A stretch of DNA of 64,000 bases from Cochliopodium minus (GCA_024220525.1 JAMYWO010000057.1:9437-73436), one strand, 5' to 3'; positions 35,335 through 48,402 are shown, counted from the stretch's first letter. Numbers and translations: made by a program. The notes: a model not told the origin generated them from the sequence alone.

Positions 35335-38300
35335 TTAAAAATAGTTTTTCAATTCCTCAAAGTGATTTAGTTTTTGTTGGAGAGATAAAATTTCTTCTTC
35401 CTTTTCTTTAAGCAATTTTTTGGTGTATTCTAATTCTTGATCTTTTTCTTCAATGATTCTATCTTTTTGTTCGATAATCCTTGTTTGTTGTTGAATCAAC
35501 AAATTCTTTTCTTCTATCACCAAGTCTTTTTGTTTTAAATCTTCTATAAACTCTTCATTTCCCATTTCCTTTCTATTATCTTCTTCCAACTCCTTCTCCA
35601 AGACATTCTTTAGTTCGTTTTTCTGTTGAGGGAAAACAAAAAAATTGTTTTTTTCTTTTTTTTCTTTGCAAGTTTTCAAATAAATGAAAATGTCAAAGAA
35701 ATAGTTTTTATCTTGGCAATAATCGAGAATGCTGTCCGTTATATCATCTACAGAGTATCTGTCATTGTAATTATCTACGTTAATTACATACTTCTCGAGT
35801 AAAAACCTGAGAAAATCAGAGTATCGGATGGGATAAACAGAAAGAAGAGTTTTAGAAAGAGAATAAATATCGCTTTTTTCTGTTAAAATTGATTCTTGTT
35901 CTTTGGGTTTGTATTTGTCAAGTCCAACCTTTCAAAAAAAAATAAAGTTTTAAATAAGAAAAAAAAAATGGTTTTTTAAAAATAAAAAATTAAACATGAA
36001 TCAACTCCAGTTCTTTCTCATCTACTATTGCAGACACTCCAAAATCAATGAAGCAAAAATAAATAGAATCATCGAGATAATAATACATTATGTTCTTGGG
36101 ATTGATGTCTCTGTGGATTATTTTGTGATGATGCAACAACTTGAGCTGATTGAAAAGAATGAGGGCCATTCTAAGAAATTCAGATTCATTTTTGACTTGA
36201 TAATGAATGTTAGTCAAAGCATTCCCACTGATCCACTGCAAGACAATGTACCTAACAAAAAAATCAAAATAAATCTCAATAAAAAAAAAAAAAAAAAATT
36301 TATAAAGTAACCTTTGTTGGATATTCCTTATTGAATCATCTAAAATGCAAATGAGCCTTGAAGTACTCAATTCATGTATCTCATCAATTTTTTTCAGTAA
36401 AAAAATCTCATTTTTCCAAGCTTTAATATTCTCCTCCTTTTCGCTAATTCTTTCTTTGATTGCGACTTCTATTTTGGTCTTTTGATGCATGCCCAATGAA
36501 ACGATTCCTTGGCCACCTTTTGAGATCTGTTTTTTCCAAACAAAGTTATTTTTGATCAAAAACTTTTCACTCAAACAAATTTGGCAACTTTTTGTTTTTT
36601 CGTTGAATTCAAAGAAATTTCCACAATTTATCTTTAAAAATAAAATAAAAGAATAAAAATGAAAAATAAATAATAAACAAAATATAACAAAAAATAAAAT
36701 TAAAAGAAATAAAAAATAAAAGAATAAAACATAAATAAATAAAAAATATGGAAATAAAAATAAAAATGAGAAAAATGATTAAAAAATAAATAATAAACAA
36801 ATATAAAACAAAAAATAAAATTAAGAAGAATATTTTTACACATTTTGAGATTTCGCTATCGATAGTTTCACTTTGATTGTCATCTTCTTCTATACTAACA
36901 AAAGTACGTTCAACAGTGTAAGAGATAGGCATTTTAATTTTAATCCACTCTGACAAAAACTCACGAAGAGACTCATCGATTTTGTTGAAAACTAAAGTAC
37001 ACTCATCTATGTTGTTTGTCCTCACAAAAAGATCTATTCTCACTTTGTTTTGTGACTCATGATGCGTGTTCATTTCTATTATAGTGGACTGTTTGTCTTG
37101 TTCGAATCTCTTGAAATTTGTGTGCAAACTTTTTAAATTAAAAAAATAAAAATAAAAAAATAAAAAATAAAAATAAAAAATTTGAAATAAAAAATAAAAA
37201 TAAAAAATTTGAAATAAAAATTTTGAAATTAAAAAATAAAAAATAAAAAATAAAAAACTACTTGAAGATGAATCCATCGGACCAATAGATCTCGTCAATC
37301 ATTTCAGACACGAAATTGTTTCTTATTTTTAAAATGATTCTTTTCCAGATGGAAGAAGGTTTGAATGGCAAAAAATACTTTAACACCCATTGATGCTTTC
37401 TCTTTATGTCCTCGTATTTAGTTTCTTTGTCGTTGGAAAGGTGGATGTTCTGTGGTTTGTTTTTGGGAAAAAGCAAAGGTACCTGGTAAAAATTAAAATA
37501 AAAAAAGGATATAAAAATAAAAATAAAAATAAAATCAAAAAAGTTATAATAAAAATAAAAAATTTAAAAATTAAAATTTATTAAAATTTTGTTATAATTT
37601 ATAAAAATAAAATAATATTAATGAACTAAAATTTTTCCAAAACAAAATTTGTTATATTTGATTTACCACATAATTATTTGTCTTAAAGTTTTTGGAATCA
37701 ATCTCGATGATCTGCAAAATGATGTCAAAACGCACCAAAATGTTGTAAAGAAACTCAGTGTTGTCAGAAATGCTGATCAGCAAATTGTACTTGACATCCT
37801 CATCCAAATTATGGACGAGTTGAGTGATATCTTTATTAAATTTATTTAAAACATTTTCATTGTTTTCTAATTTTAAATTGAAAACAATTTCCTCAAAATC
37901 ACAAAATAATTTCTCAAAACTGATTTTCTCTATCCTGCTCTTTTTTGTTTCAATGGGGTCGTTCCATATCTCTTCTATACTTAGATCTGAGTTGTTTTTG
38001 ATGTATTTCAGCTTTGCTTCAATCAGCTTTTGACTCTTCTTTTTAAATAGGCCAAACGTGTATCCTTTTTTCCAAGAAAAATGAGATTAAAAAATAAAAA
38101 ATTGATTTAAAAATAAACATTTTAATAAATAATAATTGAAAACAAAATTTTAATAAGATTAAAAAATAAAATGAAACAAAAAATAAAATATAAAATATAA
38201 AAATTGAGTAAATTAAGAACTTAAAAAAAAATTACCAACTTTTTGTTCAATGAAATGATAGTAGATCTCTTCAATAATTTTGGAAATTCTCATTCTTCCA

Positions 38301-41300
38301 AAATTCAAAATGGATTTGAAAACGTTGTTGAACCACTTGGGATCACATACAATGGTTTTCTTGAGAATGTCGTTGTTGTTGAAATAAATGATCATTCCTA
38401 ATTGATGCAGTTCGCACAATATCCTCTCCAGTTTTTTCACATCCAACACTTCTTCTTTCTCTATCAAAAAATGAATAAATTAAACTTTATAGGCCGAAAA
38501 AAAGAAGAAAAAAATCAAAAAAACATTCACATTTTCATAAAAAAAAATTTTGGAAAAAAAAAAGTAAAGAAATTAAAAAAACACTTTAAAAGTAATAATA
38601 ATGAAATATAAAGTAAAACAATTAGGAAATAAAATCAGAAAAAAAAAAATCTAAAAAAAATAAAAAAAGATAAAAAATAAAATTAAAAAAAAAAAAAATT
38701 AATAATACCCCTATCAAAAACTTTATCTATGCTTATTTGTTGCAACAAAGTATCGACTTCAAGAAAAGGATCTTTCTCTTTGTTTATTAACAAAAAATGT
38801 TTGATTTTATCATAAACGATTTTGTGCTCAAAAGTCAAAGTGACACTACTCTCCACGTTTCTGAAATCACTCTTAAGAATGGTCATTAACTTTTTAATTC
38901 CGCTAGATTCTATGTCCACTTTTCTGTTCTCTAAAAGAAGAAAGATCAGCTCCTCCTTTTTTTCTATGTTGTGAATCCTCATGCTGATTCTGTTTTGCTC
39001 AATCAAATTTCTTATATCTACAAAAAAAAAAGTTAAAAAAAAAATTAATTTCAGCAAAAATTGAAATAAATTAAAAAAATAAAATTAACAAAAAATGTGA
39101 TCAAAAAATTTTGTAAGTATAAATTAAAATGGACAAAATAAATATTAAAAAAATTAAAAATAATTAAAAAAAATAATCAAAAAAAGGTTACTTTTATCAA
39201 TTTGTAACAAAGTGTTTTTAAGATCAACCATGGGAATGAGATCAAGTTTGGTTCCAATCAAAACTAAATTACATTTTTTCCCCACATTACTCTCCAAGAA
39301 ATGCAGCCAGTAAAGAATTTTGTTTTCCGTCAATAATTTATCCATAGGAAGAGACAAGTCAAACAAAAGCATGTACACACATCCCACAGAAAAAAAGAAT
39401 GAGTGAGAAAAATGATATTCCTCATGTCCTTTTCAGTTTCAAAATATTAAAAATAAAAAAATAAAAAATAAAAAATAAAAAATAAAAAATAAAAAATAAA
39501 TAATAAATAATAGAAAATAAAAAATAAAATAATCTTTTTACCTGCAAAATCCCATAAACTGAGAAAAAAGAAAGAATGAAAAGGAAAAAAAAGTAATGTT
39601 ATTTGAATTACCTGAAAAAAATACCTTCTTTCTCATCTTCCCATCTTTCAATGTCGACCTATTATTTGAAACAAAAAAGAATAAAAATAAAATATTTTTA
39701 AATAAAATAAATAATAAATAATTAAAAATTTAAATTAAATTTAAATTAAATCTTTACACCGTGAGTCATTTCATCTTCTGTTTTGTTTTTTTGGACATCT
39801 TTAGTGGCGTGCTTGTTTAATAACTCACTCGAACATCCCATCAATCTTTTTTTGAGAGATGTCTTTCCCACGTCCTTTGATCCAATAATCATCAATCTTA
39901 CCCCACTGAACACTTTTTCTTTATCATCATCTTCCAAAATTATAAAAAAAAAATTAATAAAAAATTATAAAAGAATGACAACAAAAAAAATAAATAAAAT
40001 AAAAATAAAAAATAAAAATAAAAAATAAACAAAGAAAGAATGAACGTTAAATAAAAAATTCTACCCACACCGAACTGAACAAAATATTTCAAACCTTTTT
40101 CTTCTAAAACACCTCTACCAGTAGGCTTCCCTTTGTTCAAGGTGCCAGAAAAAATCTGAACAAAATCCTCGTTATTTTTGCTGTTCAAAAGAAAGTCTCC
40201 ATTCTCCGTTTTGTCAAAGGTGAGGTTGTTTCTCGTGTTTTCGTGAAGTTTTTCGAACTTTTCCAGTAGCATTTGGATTTGAGATTCTCCTTCTTTAAAA
40301 TATTTTTTGAGGAAATAATAAAAGTGAGGGAAATTGTCCGCTCCTTTGTTTAAAACTTCCGTCAACTGAATTTTGTCATTCAAAAAAATGGATTCAATCA
40401 TTAACTTGTTTACTAGTTTTTCGTTTCCACAAAAAATGATATCTATGTTTCTGTCGTTGAACTTGTTAATTTTGAGGGGAATTTTCTCGATCGTATTTTC
40501 AGAGGAGATAAGCTGTCCAAAATGGTTGGACCCAAAAACTACCAGTGATCTATCTTTCTTCAATATCACAGTATGGTTTGAACCTAAAATAAAAATTAAA
40601 TAAAAAAAGGGGATTAATAAATTATAATCAAAAAATTTCATTTATCAATAAATTCTTTGATACCAGTGTAAATATTCAAAATATAGGAATTGGTTTCTTG
40701 TAACAAGCAAATGGGTATTGGAATCATTTGAATATCTCCCACTCCCAGCTGTCCAAATTTATTTGATCCAAAAGCAAACAAACTTCCATCTTTCTGCAAA
40801 GCAAGAGAATGATTTTCACCACAATGTATCGATTTGATCTTTATCAATTCTTTAATTTTAATGGGAGTATATACATCTTCCAAATTTCCAAATCCCAATT
40901 GTCCATATTTGTTAGATCCAAAACTGTGAACAGAACCATCGTATTTCAAAATTAAATTGTGGTATCCTCCACATTCCACTGATTCTATCATTTCATCTTT
41001 TAACAATAAAAAAGGCAATAAAACATCCCCATCGTTATTTGCATTGTTCGTGGAAAAAGAAAGATTATTATTGAGAGAATTATTGTTTGAAATTAACTCG
41101 TTTTTTCCTATTCCCATCCCAACTTGTCCAAATTGATTTGATCCAAAAGCAAACAAACTTCCATCTTTCTTTAAGATCATAGAATGAAAGGAACCAGCAT
41201 GAATGGAACTCACTCCGTCACTTTCTGATTTGTAATTTTCTTTTGATATCTTCTTAAAACTGAGAAGATTGGTGGTATTTCCTTGGCCCAATTGACCATG

Positions 41301-41755
41301 ATCGTTTTTTCCAGTACTCCATACTTGTCCATCAACTGATTGTTAAAAATGGATTGAAAAAATATAAATTATAATTTGGAAGCGAACCATCCAAGATCAA
41401 GCTGTGATATTTTCCACAACAAACAGATTTGATAGAATTTGTGCTTGAAAATATTAATAATCTGCTCTTATTTATCGTTTCTAATTTATTTGCCCCTATT
41501 TGTCCAAATTCATTACTCCCACAAACTATAATCCTTCCACACTCTTTGAATATAAATATTAATAATTAAGGATTTAATTTCCTTTTGATTACTTGTTAGC
41601 AAAATTGTGTGATTCTCTCCTGAATGGCAATTCAAAATTGTCGCATTGAATTGATCCAATGATACATTCAATTCAGATGATGTATTCTTACCAAAACATA
41701 AGATTTCTTGTTTGTCTTTTTCTTTGTAATCGACCAATATCGTATGATCTCCCAT
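35335..41755 (-). CDS. Roco-family protein: RCC1 repeats, Roc GTPase, COR, protein kinase, coiled coil
   Basis: One gene of about 16 exons, roughly 1,600 residues. (1) 41755-about 40500: RCC1 beta-propeller units (SLFAFGSNQFGQVGMG, SVHSFGSNKYGQLGFG, SLFAFGSNKFGQLGVG, SLVVFGSNHFGQL). (2) Linker with a GTLNKGKPTGRGV element. (3) Roc GTPase from 39925: P-loop MIIGSKDVGKTSLKKRL, switch region DIERWEDEKEGIFFSLWDFAG built from two small exons (the second only 17 nt), then HEEYHFSHSFFFSVG and the guanine motif LVLIGTKLD. (4) COR, including CDPKWFNNVFKSIL. (5) C-x2-C element (CQIC), then a kinase: ISKGGQGIVSLG, VAIKE, IIHRDINPKNIM, IDFGVS, SDIYSLSKTLL. (6) C-terminal coiled coil. Known of the family: the Roc-COR tandem controls the attached kinase, as in LRRK2 and Dictyostelium Roco proteins. 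Here the propeller stands in for the usual LRR region. The Gln of DFAGQ is His. Confidence 0.85.
36640..36835. repeat. A/T-rich low-complexity intron of the Roco gene
   Basis: AAAAAT-, AATAAA- and AAAATA-type units between the exon ending DSEISKC and the exon beginning INCGNFFEFNE. Non-coding. Confidence 0.7.
39448..39530. repeat. (AAAAAAT)n tract in an intron of the Roco gene
   Basis: Heptamer array between the 17-nt DFAG exon and the exon beginning HEEYHFSH. Sense T-rich. Confidence 0.85.
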
Positions 41756-41929
41756 ATTTTTTTAATATTTAAAAATAAATATAAAGAAAAAAAAAATGAA
41801 AGAAATCATTCGAATTTTCAAAACAATCACATTTGTTTTTGATTTGCGATGTTCAAAAGTTAATTATATTACTTTTCATTTTCTTTTGATTCAAATAAAA
41901 TTAAAAAAAAATCGAAATTTAGAATATTA
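41756..41929. promoter_or_regulatory. Compact divergent promoter region (Roco / adenylate kinase)
   Basis: 174 bp separate the two divergent ATGs, so both promoters must lie here. A/T-rich; no motif I can name. Confidence 0.4.
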
Positions 41930-42910
41930 ATGGATAAAAAACAACTCAGGGTCGTATTTTTGGGACCTCCTGTAGTATTTTCTTCTTAATGACATCAAAT
42001 AATTAATATTATTTCAAAGGGATCTGGAAAAGGAACTCAATCACAAAAGATAAAGGATAAATATCCTATCTGCCATCTTTCATCTGGGTAACATAATCAA
42101 TTGATTTGTGAGAATTATCATAAACTCTAATTTCAATTTAAACTCAATAGTGACATGTTGAGAGCAGCAGTTAAAGCTGGCACAGAACTTGGAATCAAAG
42201 CTCATCAATTCATGAGTGTAAAAAGTTTTGAAAAAAATTTCTTTGACAATTAACAAGTTGATTCATATATTATAGACTGGTCAACTTGTTCCTAATGAAT
42301 TGATGGTTGATTTAATCGAAGAGGCAATAAATAGGCCAGAATGTTCAAGTAAAAAAATTTGGTTGTTATTGTTTGAATAAATTTAAAAAAAAAAGATGGA
42401 TTCATTTTGGATGGATACCCCAGAACGATAGAACATGCTGAATCTGTATATATTTTTTTGAAATTATCTATTTTAAATTTTCATTTTGATTTTAGCTCGA
42501 GGAAATGCTCAAAAAGAAGAATCAAGAATTGAATGGGGCTATTGAGTTTAATGTATCTGATGAAATTGTATTACATAGATTGCTTGGAAGATTATTGCAT
42601 CAACCGAGCGGAAGAACCTATCACGAAGTATTTCAACCTCCAAAAGTGTCAATGAAAGATGATATTACTGGTGAACCACTTATTAGAAGAGATGATGATC
42701 AAAAAGATACCATTGTGAAAAGGTAATCCACCAATATCTTGAAAAAAAATTTTTTGTAAAATTACCTATTTTTAAAGATTGAAGATTTATCACGATCAAA
42801 CTACACCCTTGCTTAAATATTATAAGAATAGAGGAATTTTGGTCACAATAGATGCATCCAAATCTGCCAATGAATGTTTTGAACAAATCAGAACCGCATT
42901 ATTTAAATAA
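41930..42910 (+). CDS. Adenylate kinase (AK2-type, long LID)
   Basis: Seven short exons, about 230 residues. RVVFLGPP spliced to GSGKGTQSQKI forms the P-loop; later come YPICHLSSGDMLRAAV, GQLVPNELMVDLIEEAI and DGFILDGYPRTIEHAE, all family signatures. The LID starts at LHRLLGRLLHQPSGRTYHEVF and continues PPKVSMKDDITGEPLIRRDDD, a long LID without the zinc-binding cysteines found in many bacteria, and ends TIVKRLKIYHDQTTPLL. Known reaction: ATP + AMP = 2 ADP. No targeting peptide is evident (MDKKQLRVVF), so a cytosolic enzyme is inferred. Confidence 0.93.
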
Positions 42911-43071
42911 ACAAAATTATTTCAAAAGGCAATTATTCCAAAGTTAAAAATATTGATTCATACAATCAAACTTGAATTATAGCAACTCAAAATACAATCT
43001 TTTTTGATAAATAAAATCCTTCACGGCTTTTAAAAAAAAAAAAAAAAATTGAAGATAAAACTGAAAATAAA

Positions 43072-43395
43072 ATGTGTTTCAAGGTAGTTTGTGATAAATG
43101 TAAGGTATAGAATATAAAGCATTAAAATTTTAAAGTAAAAATATTAAACATCTTTATCAACCATAAGCTAAAAATTTAATAAATTTTCAAAATATTAAAC
43201 CCAAAAAGCTATTTACATGGAAAGGATGCGGTAAACATATCCAGAGTACTTTGTCTGGCCTCAAAAACGAAGAGTAAGATTTTTTCATTAAATTTAGAAG
43301 ATAAAATCCAATTTTGTTTCGAAAATAGGATATGCCAATGTTTGGAGATTAATCGCCAATTGTATCCAGTTGAAAAGAAAGATGAAAAAAAATAA
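43072..43395 (+). CDS. 54-residue Cys-rich protein, probable zinc binder
   Basis: Three tiny exons (43072-43104, 43209-43273, 43329-43395) splice in frame with good GT-AG borders to 54 residues. The order is MCFKVVCDKCK, then LFTWKGCGKHIQSTLSGLKN, then EEICQCLEINRQLYPVEK. The C-x2-C ... W-x-G-C-G-x-H ... C-x-C pattern matches what I know of a small conserved eukaryotic family (C-K-V-x-C-x-K-C-G-K-x-T-W-x-G-C-G-x-H) found in plants and fungi, whose role is not established. Cys and His spacing suggests a single zinc site. It is too short to stand out as an open frame. Confidence 0.7.
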
Positions 43396-43599
43396 GAATT
43401 AATGTTTTAAAGGAAAATTAAAATAAATGTTCTTATATACAATTATATTCACTATTTTCAAATTTAACAAATACATTATTACCTTTCATTTTGTTCCCAA
43501 TAAAGATTTAATCTGGTGGTACTCAATGAAAAATATCGTTATGGAAAATAAAATAAAAAAAATTAGTTTCACAAAAATAATAGATATTGCATTTGAAAA

Positions 43600-44971
43600 A
43601 TGGGAAACAAAATAGAAAGATTATTTGAAGAAAATCAAAGCAATGAAAATACCTCCAAAGAAGAACAAAAAAAATTTTTTAAATTGTTGAACAATTTATT
43701 TATTAAATACGATAAGGGTAAACCGAAAGAATTTTGAGAAATATCAGAAAATAAACCATATTTATCAACCAATTTAAGATAAATCTGGACAAATAGATAG
43801 AGAAGAATTCAAGGATCTGGGTAGAAATTTCATTTTAATTCTAGAAAATTAATCTTTTTTTTTTTTTTTGAATCCTTAAAGCAAAAGGTTAAATTTTTAA
43901 ACCAAATTTTCAATTATCAACTTTAAAAATTGATTATCATCAGAATTTTGTGAAGTTGAATTCAAATCTTATCATCAAGACTTCCATAGTTTCGAATCTA
44001 GTAGCGAATTTCTCGATTTCTTTGATGATATATTCGAGGTAAGCGAACATAAATTCGTTAATATCTAAAATTATTTAAAAATTCAATTTCAGGATTGTGA
44101 TGCTGATTACAGCAATCAAATTTCATTCGATGAATTCAAACAATTTGTAAAAGAAAGGAGAATAAGATTCAGAATGGATTTTAATAGTGCTTTAAAAAGT
44201 GATAATGTTTCGGAAATCAAGAGATTTCTTCCTAAATTACACAACAAAAGAGATTTCAACAAAGCATTTCAATTAGGGTTCAAAAAAAATAATCAAAAAA
44301 TTATTTCATTCTTAAGTGAGAAATATCCCAATGTATATGTACTTGGGGGAATCAAATACAATGCAATAGGAGAAAAGACCCAATCATATCTCTCACATTT
44401 ATGTTCCGAAAAGTAAAAAAAAGATCACCATTATAAATGAGAAAACATATTTCAATTTCCGTTTCATTATTATATAAAAATTTAATTATTTGATTTTCCG
44501 CAGTGAATCCGATAAAGCTTCAATTGAACTATTGATTAAAAATAAAGCGGGTATGAATTTTTTATTTAAATAAAATTCTTTGTTAATTTCTTTTCCAAGA
44601 TTTGAATCTCCAAGATAATCCATCCTTTAGTACTCCTTTGATACATATATGCTCGAAAGATGAACCAGATAAAGAGCTGATTAAGCTCTTTTTGGATAAC
44701 AAAGCCAATCCAAATGCAAAGAATAAATCTGATGAGGTGGCTTTCCATTCTTTGTTCAACAAGAAGCGATTCGATCTTTTGAAAATTCTTTTCGATTATA
44801 AAGCAGATCCCAACATTGAATTTCCTGATTTGTCTCATGCATTGACCTCTTCTTTCGCAAATGATGATGAAGAAATGATAAAGTTTTTATTGCAACATAA
44901 TGGTAAATCATAATTTTTTTTTTTTTAATTTTATTTTTTTATTTTTTTATTTTTTTATTTTTTTATTTTTT

Positions 44972-45007
<36 letters not shown>

Positions 45008-48000
45008 TTTTTTTTTTTTTTTTTTTATTTTTAAATTTATTCACTAAACTTTTTAATTCATTCAAACTTCTTTTTCAGCAAACCCTAATTTAAGTAACAT
45101 GGATGGGAAGACTGCTTTTGATTTGGCCTTGCAATCGCAAAACTTTGAGATCATAAAGATGATGTTGGGAAAGGGAATGCAAATTAACCAGCTTAGGGGA
45201 GAAAAAATGAATAGTTACCTCATTGATGAGTGCAGCAAAAAAAAACCCAACACAGAAATCCTTGGTAAAAAAAAATAATTATTTTCACATTTTTCTTTTT
45301 TTCTTTTTTTTTTATCTTTTTCATTGTTTTTATTTTTTTTATTTATTTATTTTCTTTTTTTTGTTATAAAATTTTTATTTTTAAAGATTTGAATATTTTT
45401 TTGAATTTTTTTTTTGATTATTTTTTGATTTTTGAATATTTTTTTGAATTTTTTTTTGATTATTTTTTAATTTTTGATTTTTTATTTTTATTATTTATTT
45501 TTTATTTTTTATTATTTGGAAGAACTTTTGCTCGAACACAAGGCAGACCCAAACTTAGTGAACAGAAACAACAATTCTGCACTCCACGCACTATGCAGAG
45601 ATTCAGAACTAAACATAAAGCAAATAGATCTTTTACTCCAACACAAAGCAGATGTTTCCTTGTTGAATTCTTATGGAGACAGTGCTCTTAACTATTACCT
45701 CGTCAACCCTTTTCTGCAATTTGATTTGATAGATGTTTTAAAGTCGAAGAAGGGATTAGTTTTGTCCGTCAATAGCTCTTTTCATTTCTCTCTTGCTCGT
45801 GAATGCTCCAAAGAAAATCCTTCTCTGGAACTCATAAAGGTAAAATAAATTTATTTTTTTTATCTTGAATTAAAGTACATTATTATCAAAATTTCAATTT
45901 TTATTTATTTTCAACAAGTCTGATTTCTATTTTTTATTTTTATACTGATTTTTCTTTCTCTTTAGTTTTTTTTGAAATATAAAGCAGATGTTAATGTGAG
46001 AGAAGCTGGCAAAGTTGGATCTACCACATTAGTAAGCTCTTTTCAGCGTCCCAACTTGACTACTGAAATAAGAAAATTATTACTAGACAGTGATGGTTAA
46101 CATTTTTTGATTGAATATTATTTAATTATTTTTGATTACATTCAATTATTTTTAAATATTTTTCAATTTTTTTTTTTTTAATTTTCATTTTTTTTTTATT
46201 ATTTAAATCAGGCGATCCCAGTATCACAAACAAAAACAATGAGACAGCATTACACACAGCATTGTGGAACCCCAACATCACAGAAAAAGACATACAATTA
46301 TTATTAGATAGAAAAGTAGATGTCAACCTTTCCAACATTAACAACGAAACTCCTCTTCACATCCTCTGTTACAACCCCAATTTGTCTGTGAGCCTCCTTA
46401 ATTTTTTTTTGGGATTAAAATGTGATACTAATATTCTCAATGATTGTGGTGAAACCCCTTTTTGTGTTTTATGGTAAAAATTTTTTTTAAAATATTTTTT
46501 TTGTATTTAAAATTTTTTTTTGTATTTAAAAATTAATTTATTTCTTCGTTCATTTTTTTTGTAATGTTTATTTTTTTTTTAATTTTTATCTCATTTTTAT
46601 TTCCTTTAAATAAATTTCAGAAATGATGATAATATTTTTTTTTAATTGGAAAAAAATTAAAATTTATTTTAGTTGCAACAAGAAAGTAAATTTGGAAATG
46701 GTGAAACTTTTTATTGAAAACAAAGCGGAAATAAACTGTAGTTCAAACATGTCCAGTTCCATAGAAATAAGTGATTTGGGAATCACCATTACCTCGAGTA
46801 GTTCTGGCAATAATCTTAAAAAATCGAACAACGAAAAAGTTGACGTCAATAAAAACATCAGCCAAAGTGTTGACTTGAATATCAAAAACAAAATGGTTGA
46901 TAAATTTATTTCTGGTGAAACTGTAACCTTAAAAAATAGGTGATTATTTCATTTAAGTAGAATTGTTTTTATTGAAAAATTTTTTTTTATTTTATTTTTT
47001 TTTAAATATTATTTTATTGATTATTTTTGTTTTTCAAAAAAAGATCTAGCTCAGTATCCTCACCATCAGATAAACCAAAAACACCATTGAACAACCTTGA
47101 TAAAAAGTCACATTCACTTGCAGCACACAACTTTAAAAACAAAAAAAACAGCAGAACTTTCACCAACTCCACCCCTATCTTGCCCGACCTCTACACCAGT
47201 TTCAAATCTGTTTCCTCCACTCATCTTTATTATCCCCTAACTCCTTGGTGCAGTGTCCTAGAAAATGAATTTACCCCTCTTGATGTTTTAGGTAAATAAA
47301 AAATATTTTGTTCAAAATAAATTGTTTTTTTATTAAAAATATTTTTTTTATTAAATTTAATTTTATTTTATTCCAATTTTTATTTTAAAAGGCTATTTCG
47401 TCGAACAGAAAGCAGACGTGAACGCCACATTCAAAGATCCAGAGTCTAACAAATCGATATCCCCTCTCGCCACACTAGCCATTCACACCCCCATTTCTCT
47501 GTGCGATAAAATAAAGCTCCTTTTACATGCCAAAGCAGATCCTCTCGTTTCTGTTAATGGATATCACCCCATTCACATCCTATTTGGTACTTTTAAATCT
47601 TATTTTTTTTTTTGATAATTTTATATTTTATTCTATTTGATTAAATAAATGATTAGGTTCCAGTCCAAAAGAAATAACAGTGGAAATAATTAATCTTTTT
47701 TTAGATAAAGAAGGATATGTTAACTCCAAAGGTCCAAATGTAACTAACTTTTTTTTTTAATTTATTACACGATTAAAAGTAACTTTAAAATTAATTTAGG
47801 GTAAAACATTGCTTCATTTTTCTCTTCTGAAAGATGTGGACGCTTCAGTAGTGAAATTTTTAGTGGAAAAAGGAGCAGATCCCAACTTAGAAGATAAATT
47901 TGGCTGTGATGTTTTGTCTAGTGTTGTATTCCAAAAAGACTTTGATGATAAACTATTTGAAAAATGTAGTTATCTTGTGGATCATTCTAATAAAGATTCA

Positions 48001-48243
48001 AGTAATTCTTTTCTTTTTTTTTTTTTTCAAATTTTCATTTCTTTAGAAAATTTTCTTGGACATGTTTGTGCTCATTCTGTAAATATTGATCATATCAAGT
48101 TTTTTCTTTCAAAAGGATTCGATCCCAAGGCAAAAAATGATAAACAACAAGATTGCATAGAAATTTTGAAAAACAACACCAACATCAAAGACATTTCTGA
48201 CTATAATCTTTTTTTTATGAACTATCACAAATCCCACAACTGA
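43600..48243 (+). CDS. EF-hand / ankyrin-repeat fusion protein
   Basis: Start MGNKIERLFEENQSNENTSK (MGN could be N-myristoylated). EF-hand 1 is YDKDKSGQIDREEFKDL, split by an intron. EF-hand 2 is EDCDADYSNQISFDEFKQF, preceded by an intron at its first residue. The frame then runs without a stop through FVKERRIRFRMDFNSALKSD into ankyrin sequence (exon to 44414). At least a dozen further exons carry repeats (NPNLSNMDGKTAFDLALQSQ, NRNNNSALHALCRD, NKNNETALHTALWNPN, NNETPLHILCYNPNLS, LLHFSLLKDVDAS) to the stop at 48243. A Ser/Thr/Asn-rich low-complexity insert lies at about 46740-47220. A 6-nt exon CAAAAG (43881-43886) between two introns would add A-K in frame. About 1,150 residues. Inferred: a Ca2+-responsive membrane-linked scaffold. 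A separate gene starting at the ATG at 44174 is the alternative. Confidence 0.72.
44925..45030. repeat. Poly-T / (ATTTTTTT)n tract in an intron
   Basis: Long T-runs broken by single A's in an intron of the EF-hand/ankyrin gene, T-rich on the coding strand. Confidence 0.85.
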
Positions 48244-48402
48244 TTATTCATCCTTTTATTTTAAAATAAATTTGTATTTAAATTTTTTTCATTTTTTCTT
48301 TTTTCATTGAAAAAGAACCCATCTTAGTTTCAAGATTTTTTGAATCAAACATCCATCAGTTTGAGAATAAACCACACTTTTGAAAAAAAAAAAAAAAAAG
48401 GG

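Noticed and set aside
43427-43615. 62-codon plus-strand frame before the EF-hand/ankyrin gene
   Set aside because: Very A/T-rich, no motif, and overlapping the EF-hand start; treated as spacer.
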